Assembly: GCF_900187405.1 (NCBI RefSeq) | Contig: NZ_LT896716.1 | Span: forward strand, 3,100,753-3,164,752 | Origin: Geobacter sp. DSM 9736 | GTDB lineage: Bacteria > Desulfobacterota > Desulfuromonadia > Geobacterales > Geobacteraceae | Length of the DNA stretch: 64,000 nucleotides | Direction of reading: 5' to 3' | Shown: positions 60,869 through 64,000 of the stretch, piece by piece | Position numbering within the stretch: the stretch's first letter is position 1 | Layout of the letters: the number at the start of each line of letters is the position of its first letter | Program-made: the position numbers and the translations under genes | Notes under the pieces: model-generated | Told to the model about the DNA's origin: nothing | The model's input: only the letters and a program-made list of their open reading frames with translations | Databases searched by the model: none

Positions 60869-61351
60869 ATGAGGAAGGCCTACCTCGCTTCTCCTCTCGG
60901 TTTCAGTCACGAGCTTTCTGGATATCTGGAGCGGGTTAAGGCGAGACTGCGGGAGGTTGGGCTGGAGGTTACCGATCCCTGGGAGCAGTCGTATGCAGCG
61001 GAGCTGGAGGCGGCCCGCCACGTCACCGGCCACGACGCGCGGCACAGGATGCTGCGCGACCTGGCCGGCGTCATCGGTTCAGCCAACGAGCGCCTCATCA
61101 GGGAGGCCGACATACTGTTCGCGGTGCTGGACGGCGCCGAGGTCGATTCCGGTACTGCCAGTGAGGTCGGATTCGCTGCGGGCCTCGGGAAGGTATGCTA
61201 TGGGCTGCGTACCGACTGGCGCAACAGCGGCGACCTCCCCGGGCTGCCGCTCAACCTGCAGGTGCTACATTTCATCGAGTGGAGCGGCGGCAGCCTCTTC
61301 CGCCGCATTGAGGATATCATGATTGAACAAACTTCAGGAGACTCGCTGTGA
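60869..61351 (+). CDS. Nucleoside 2-deoxyribosyltransferase-like protein
   Basis: A 160-residue protein. Motifs KAYLASPLGFSHELSGYLERV, EADILFAVLDGAEVDSGTASEVGFAAGLGK and VCYGLRTDWRNSGD match the nucleoside 2-deoxyribosyltransferase fold (Glu in SEVGFA as nucleophile). Such enzymes exchange or hydrolyse bases on deoxynucleosides, usually in nucleotide salvage or detoxification. GGGAG precedes the ATG. The stop overlaps the start of a small membrane protein gene. Confidence 0.88.
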   Translation: MRKAYLASPLGFSHELSGYLERVKARLREVGLEVTDPWEQSYAAELEAARHVTGHDARHRMLRDLAGVIGSANERLIREADILFAVLDGAEVDSGTASEVGFAAGLGKVCYGLRTDWRNSGDLPGLPLNLQVLHFIEWSGGSLFRRIEDIMIEQTSGDSL

Positions 61352-61512
61352 TGAGACGGGTCTGGGCGCTCATCCAGATTTGCATAGTCATCGGCATCGT
61401 CGGCTTCGCCACGTTCCAGCTTTTCAAGGGTAACTTCGCCGCCGGGATGTCGGTGATGCCGCTGCTCCTTATCTACTACCTCTTTCTCGCCTCAAGGAAC
61501 AGGCGTGATTGA
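61351..61512 (+). CDS. 53-residue single-pass or hairpin membrane protein
   Basis: A short gene whose ATG overlaps the preceding stop by one base (TGATG), with AGGAG upstream. The product is MRRVWALIQICIVIGIVGFA followed by TFQLFKGNFAAGMS and a second hydrophobic stretch (VMPLLLIYYLFLAS) ending RNRRD. Two likely membrane helices. Its stop abuts the slp stop on the other strand. No family recognised; translational coupling with the deoxyribosyltransferase gene supports it being real. Confidence 0.7.
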   Translation: MRRVWALIQICIVIGIVGFATFQLFKGNFAAGMSVMPLLLIYYLFLASRNRRD

Positions 61513-62049
61513 CTACCACCACCGATACGGGCCGGGTCTGTTGTACCAGTAGGGCCACCAGGGATCGTACCGGTAGTACGGGTAACCGTAGCCGTACGGT
61601 GCGTATCGCTCGGGCTCCGGCTGCCACAGGTGAAGTTCCCTGACCCCCAGCACCGGGTATGCATAATCGACCTGGTCGAGGCGACGCACCTGTTGCCCCC
61701 TCACCTCGCCGACAATCGTCACCTGCCTCCCCTGCTTGAAAATGAGGGGGTCCAGGAACTTGTCCATTACGGCAATGAACCGCCCACGGGTTTCATAACT
61801 CTCCTCAGGGCGTCCGCTGCTGTCGAGGGGTAGCTGTACCACTTCAAGCTGGCTTTCTCCGGTTCTGTTCCTAATGCCGGCGATGGTGCCTCCTGTGAGT
61901 ATGTACTTCCCCTTATACGCTTCAGGGTCCGTCCGCACCATTTCGAAAGATACCGACTTGTCCACCAGTTGCATCGACTGTTTGCTCATTACGTTTGCGC
62001 ATCCGGAAAGAGCTATGCAGAGAACCGCGAAGGAAACGATTCTGGTCAT
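61513..62049 (-). CDS. Slp family outer membrane lipoprotein
   Basis: A 178-residue protein, with start at ATG 62049 (MTRIVSFAVLCIALSGC), lipobox LSGC, and GGAGGTG upstream. The Slp domain has AYKGKYILTGGTIAGIRN, VVQLPLDSSGRP, RFIAVMDKFLDPLIFKQGRQVTIVGEV and YPVLGVRELHLW. The last 30 residues are Tyr/Trp/Pro-rich (YGYGYPYYRYDPWWPYWY). Slp proteins are starvation- or acid-induced outer-membrane lipoproteins in enterics. Tail-to-tail with the 53-residue gene. Confidence 0.92.
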   Translation of the reverse strand: MTRIVSFAVLCIALSGCANVMSKQSMQLVDKSVSFEMVRTDPEAYKGKYILTGGTIAGIRNRTGESQLEVVQLPLDSSGRPEESYETRGRFIAVMDKFLDPLIFKQGRQVTIVGEVRGQQVRRLDQVDYAYPVLGVRELHLWQPEPERYAPYGYGYPYYRYDPWWPYWYNRPGPYRWW

Positions 62050-62207
62050 ATCAACACCTCCCTGAACCTGCTTCACAACCCCTTCTACAAAGAGAATACC
62101 GCCGGCTCCGTCCATGTCAAAGTTTCGGCGCAGCTTCCGTCCCGTACATCTGGCTCCGGACCTTTTTCCCTGTATAATCATGAAAGAACCATACGAAGGA
62201 GAGAGCG

Positions 62208-62882
62208 ATGAAAATCCATGATATTTCCGTACCGGTGCGAAATGGCATGCAGGTGTATCCAGGAGACCCGCAGGTAACCGTAGAGCAGGTGGCGTCCATA
62301 GCCAGCGGCGACCGGCTCAACCTGTCGCGTCTGGTGATGGGAAGCCATGCAGGAACGCACATGGACGCTCCAAGCCATTTTATCGATTCCGGAGCCTCTG
62401 TTGATCTGCTGCCGCCGGAGCTGATGATAGGCCCGGCTGTCGTGGTGGAGGTGAAGGGAGTGACGGAGGTAAGCGCCAGGATCATCTCCAGGTTGCCGTT
62501 GCACGGTACGAGCCGGCTGCTCCTGAAGACCGACAACGGAGCGTTCTGGCCCGAGGGAGAATTCAACGAGGACTATGCCCACCTGTCGGAAGATGCAGCA
62601 CGCTACCTGGTGGAACGGAAGATGTGCCTTGTCGGGATCGACGGGCCCTCCATCGAACGGTTCGAGGGGAGCGGCGATGTTCACCGGCAACTCCTCGGAG
62701 GAGGCGTTCTCATTCTGGAAGGCCTGGACCTCCGATCCGTGCAGCCGGGGGAGTACGACCTCCTGTGTCTTCCCTTGAAAGTCGCCGGAGGGGAGGGCGC
62801 TCCCGCAAGGGCTCTTCTGATGGAGCGGCATGGCTCCTCCTCCGGCACGTTCGATGCGCATACTACACGCTGGCCGCTGTGA
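62208..62882 (+). CDS. Cyclase family protein (kynurenine formamidase-like)
   Basis: A 224-residue metal-dependent hydrolase of the cyclase/KynB superfamily. Metal motif HAGTHMDAPSHF (H47, H51, D53, H57), with an N-terminal DISVPVRNGMQVYPGDPQ and later VGIDGPSIERFEGSGDVHRQLL and ILEGLDL. KynB cleaves N-formylkynurenine, but many members have other substrates and there is no tryptophan-degradation gene nearby. GGAGAG precedes the ATG. The stop overlaps the next gene's ATG. Confidence 0.9.
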   Translation: MKIHDISVPVRNGMQVYPGDPQVTVEQVASIASGDRLNLSRLVMGSHAGTHMDAPSHFIDSGASVDLLPPELMIGPAVVVEVKGVTEVSARIISRLPLHGTSRLLLKTDNGAFWPEGEFNEDYAHLSEDAARYLVERKMCLVGIDGPSIERFEGSGDVHRQLLGGGVLILEGLDLRSVQPGEYDLLCLPLKVAGGEGAPARALLMERHGSSSGTFDAHTTRWPL

Positions 62883-64000
62883 TGGTGCGCAGGACCAGGG
62901 AAAGCCTCCGGGACGGGGAAGGGTCCCTTGAGCGGGCAGTACGGGAGCTCACCGAAGAGCTGCAGCAGGTTAACGACCGTCTTCTAGCCGCTACCCGCGC
63001 CAGAGCGGAGTTTCTCTCTTACATGTCGCGTGAGTTGAGAACCCCCATCAACTACATCCTCGATCTAGCTGCAGCGCTGGATGATGGATCATACGGGCAG
63101 GTGAACGACCGTCAGCGGCAATGCGTACGGTATATTGCTGAGCATGGGGCTCGGCTCCGTTCGCTGGTGGACCGTATCCTGGATCTCAGCGGCATGGACA
63201 TCGGATTGACCAGATTCGTGCCGCAGCACTTTCCGGTGACTTCGGCGTTCGAGGAGGTGATCGGGCGCCTGCGGCCCCTTGCCGATCGCAGGGGGATACG
63301 CATTGCCGCTCGCAGTGCGGTGGGAGCAGGATCCATATATGCGGACAGGCAGAAGTTTACCTTTATCGTCGAGGAGCTGCTCACGAATGCCCTAAAGTTC
63401 TCAGGGGCAGGATCGATGGTGGTCGCGGAGATCATTGAGACGCAATCGGCTGGACACCGGTATTTCGAGGTTACCGTATCGGATCAGGGGCCGGGAATTC
63501 CACAGGAAGATGCTGAGTGGATCTTTTTCGGCTTCGAACGCGGGATGGGTGCGCCGGGAGGAAATGGCGGCGTCGGCCTGGGGCTGGCTCTGGTCAGGCG
63601 CTTCGTAGAGCTGCACGGGGGCAGGATCTGGGTTGACAGCCACCCTGGGCGAGGAAGCACCTTCACCCTCCTGATCCCGGGAGAGGAGGCGCTCCCACGG
63701 GATCATCCGGCTCCGCGGATACTTTTCGGGGGTGCGCATCCCCTCCGGGTCCAGCGCTTTGCCCACCTCCTCAGGGAGGAAGGCTACGAGGTCGTTGTAG
63801 CGGAGGAGGGGGGGGCACTCCTCGATACGGCGTTTTCATCTTCCCCCGACCTGGTGCTGCTAGATCCTGAGATGCCGGGAATGGAGTGCCTGGAAGTCTG
63901 CCGTCGCCTGAAGTCCGACTCGGTGACTGCCCATCTGCCGGTCCTGATGATCTCCGATCTTACGGGGAAAGAGATCCGTGCTGCAGCTGCGCGGGCCGGA
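62882..64000 (+). CDS. Hybrid histidine kinase-like protein with Arg at the phosphoacceptor site, 3' end outside window
   Basis: Open from the ATG (overlapping the cyclase stop) to the right edge, 373 codons so far. A short coiled coil (about 10-40) is followed by a HisKA-like region reading FLSYMSRELRTPINYIL, where family members have SHELRTP: residue 50 is Arg (CGT), not His. The HATPase domain is intact: EELLTNALKFS (N box), VSDQGPGIP (G1) and GGVGLGLALVRRF (G2). A receiver begins near residue 275 with phosphoacceptor Asp328 (LVLLDPEMPG). There is no N-terminal sensor domain. It cannot autophosphorylate in the usual way; a regulatory pseudokinase or ATP-binding role is likely. Confidence 0.85.
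   Translation, partial: MVRRTRESLRDGEGSLERAVRELTEELQQVNDRLLAATRARAEFLSYMSRELRTPINYILDLAAALDDGSYGQVNDRQRQCVRYIAEHGARLRSLVDRILDLSGMDIGLTRFVPQHFPVTSAFEEVIGRLRPLADRRGIRIAARSAVGAGSIYADRQKFTFIVEELLTNALKFSGAGSMVVAEIIETQSAGHRYFEVTVSDQGPGIPQEDAEWIFFGFERGMGAPGGNGGVGLGLALVRRFVELHGGRIWVDSHPGRGSTFTLLIPGEEALPRDHPAPRILFGGAHPLRVQRFAHLLREEGYEVVVAEEGGALLDTAFSSSPDLVLLDPEMPGMECLEVCRRLKSDSVTAHLPVLMISDLTGKEIRAAAARAG

Overview
The window (about 58-60% GC by eye) looks like a Geobacteraceae chromosome (Geobacter/Geotalea type, Desulfuromonadia). Pointers are a very large multiheme c-type cytochrome with CXXCH plus CX3CH/CX4CH motifs, a dockerin-like NHL protein, a CusCBA-type heavy-metal efflux operon, a homodimeric-type pyruvate:ferredoxin oxidoreductase, an MglBA pair, a complete gspC-to-gspN operon, futalosine-pathway menaquinone genes, a Slp lipoprotein and a tRNA-Ser / SRP RNA / dnaX / ybaB / recR block. 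The assignment rests on gene content only.

Layout. 1-6335 (minus): NHL/Ig/dockerin-like secreted protein, cohesin-like lipoprotein, then a multiheme cytochrome that runs off the left edge. 6635-13032 (plus): RND metal efflux operon plus a small His/Met-rich periplasmic protein. 13105-17111: flavin reductase, tRNA-Ser, SRP RNA, dnaX, ybaB, recR. 17169-21958: PFOR and mglBA. 22054-25514: PhnD-like lipoprotein, TPR protein and YedE/FdhT-type transporter, then a periplasmic OB-fold protein. 25598-26857: M48 protease. 26886-38301 (minus): type II secretion operon. 38492-41822: mqnB, mqnD and a REC-PAS protein. 41993-44463: RlpA-like and TPR/poly-Lys proteins. 44707-48603: hsp20, lon, thiL. 48703-52958: two LolA-type proteins, yajQ, rimO and a DksA-like protein. 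53126-58655: fatty acid desaturase, DUF2147 protein, KaiC-like ATPase, B12-type radical SAM protein and a DUF4177-like protein. 58721-64000: NapH-like ferredoxin, ttcA, deoxyribosyltransferase-like protein, a 53-residue membrane protein, Slp, a cyclase-family protein and a partial kinase-receiver hybrid.

How they fit together. Several blocks serve envelope and anaerobic electron metabolism: cytochrome, T2SS (which exports outer-surface proteins in this group), LolA carriers, menaquinone synthesis and PFOR. The most unusual items are: the cytochrome cluster with a candidate cohesin-dockerin pair; a dispersed repeat with terminal inverted repeats, one copy of which forms the 5' end of gspH and leaves it a 70-residue leader; a histidine kinase whose phosphoacceptor His is Arg; and a duplicated promoter-proximal element ahead of the DUF2147 gene and the KaiC/radical-SAM operon.

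No rRNA genes, CRISPR arrays, prophage or intact insertion sequences were seen. Where the longest open frame starts implausibly early, starts were reassigned from Shine-Dalgarno position, signal peptides and neighbouring stops. Sequence families are named from memory of their motifs, not from a database search.
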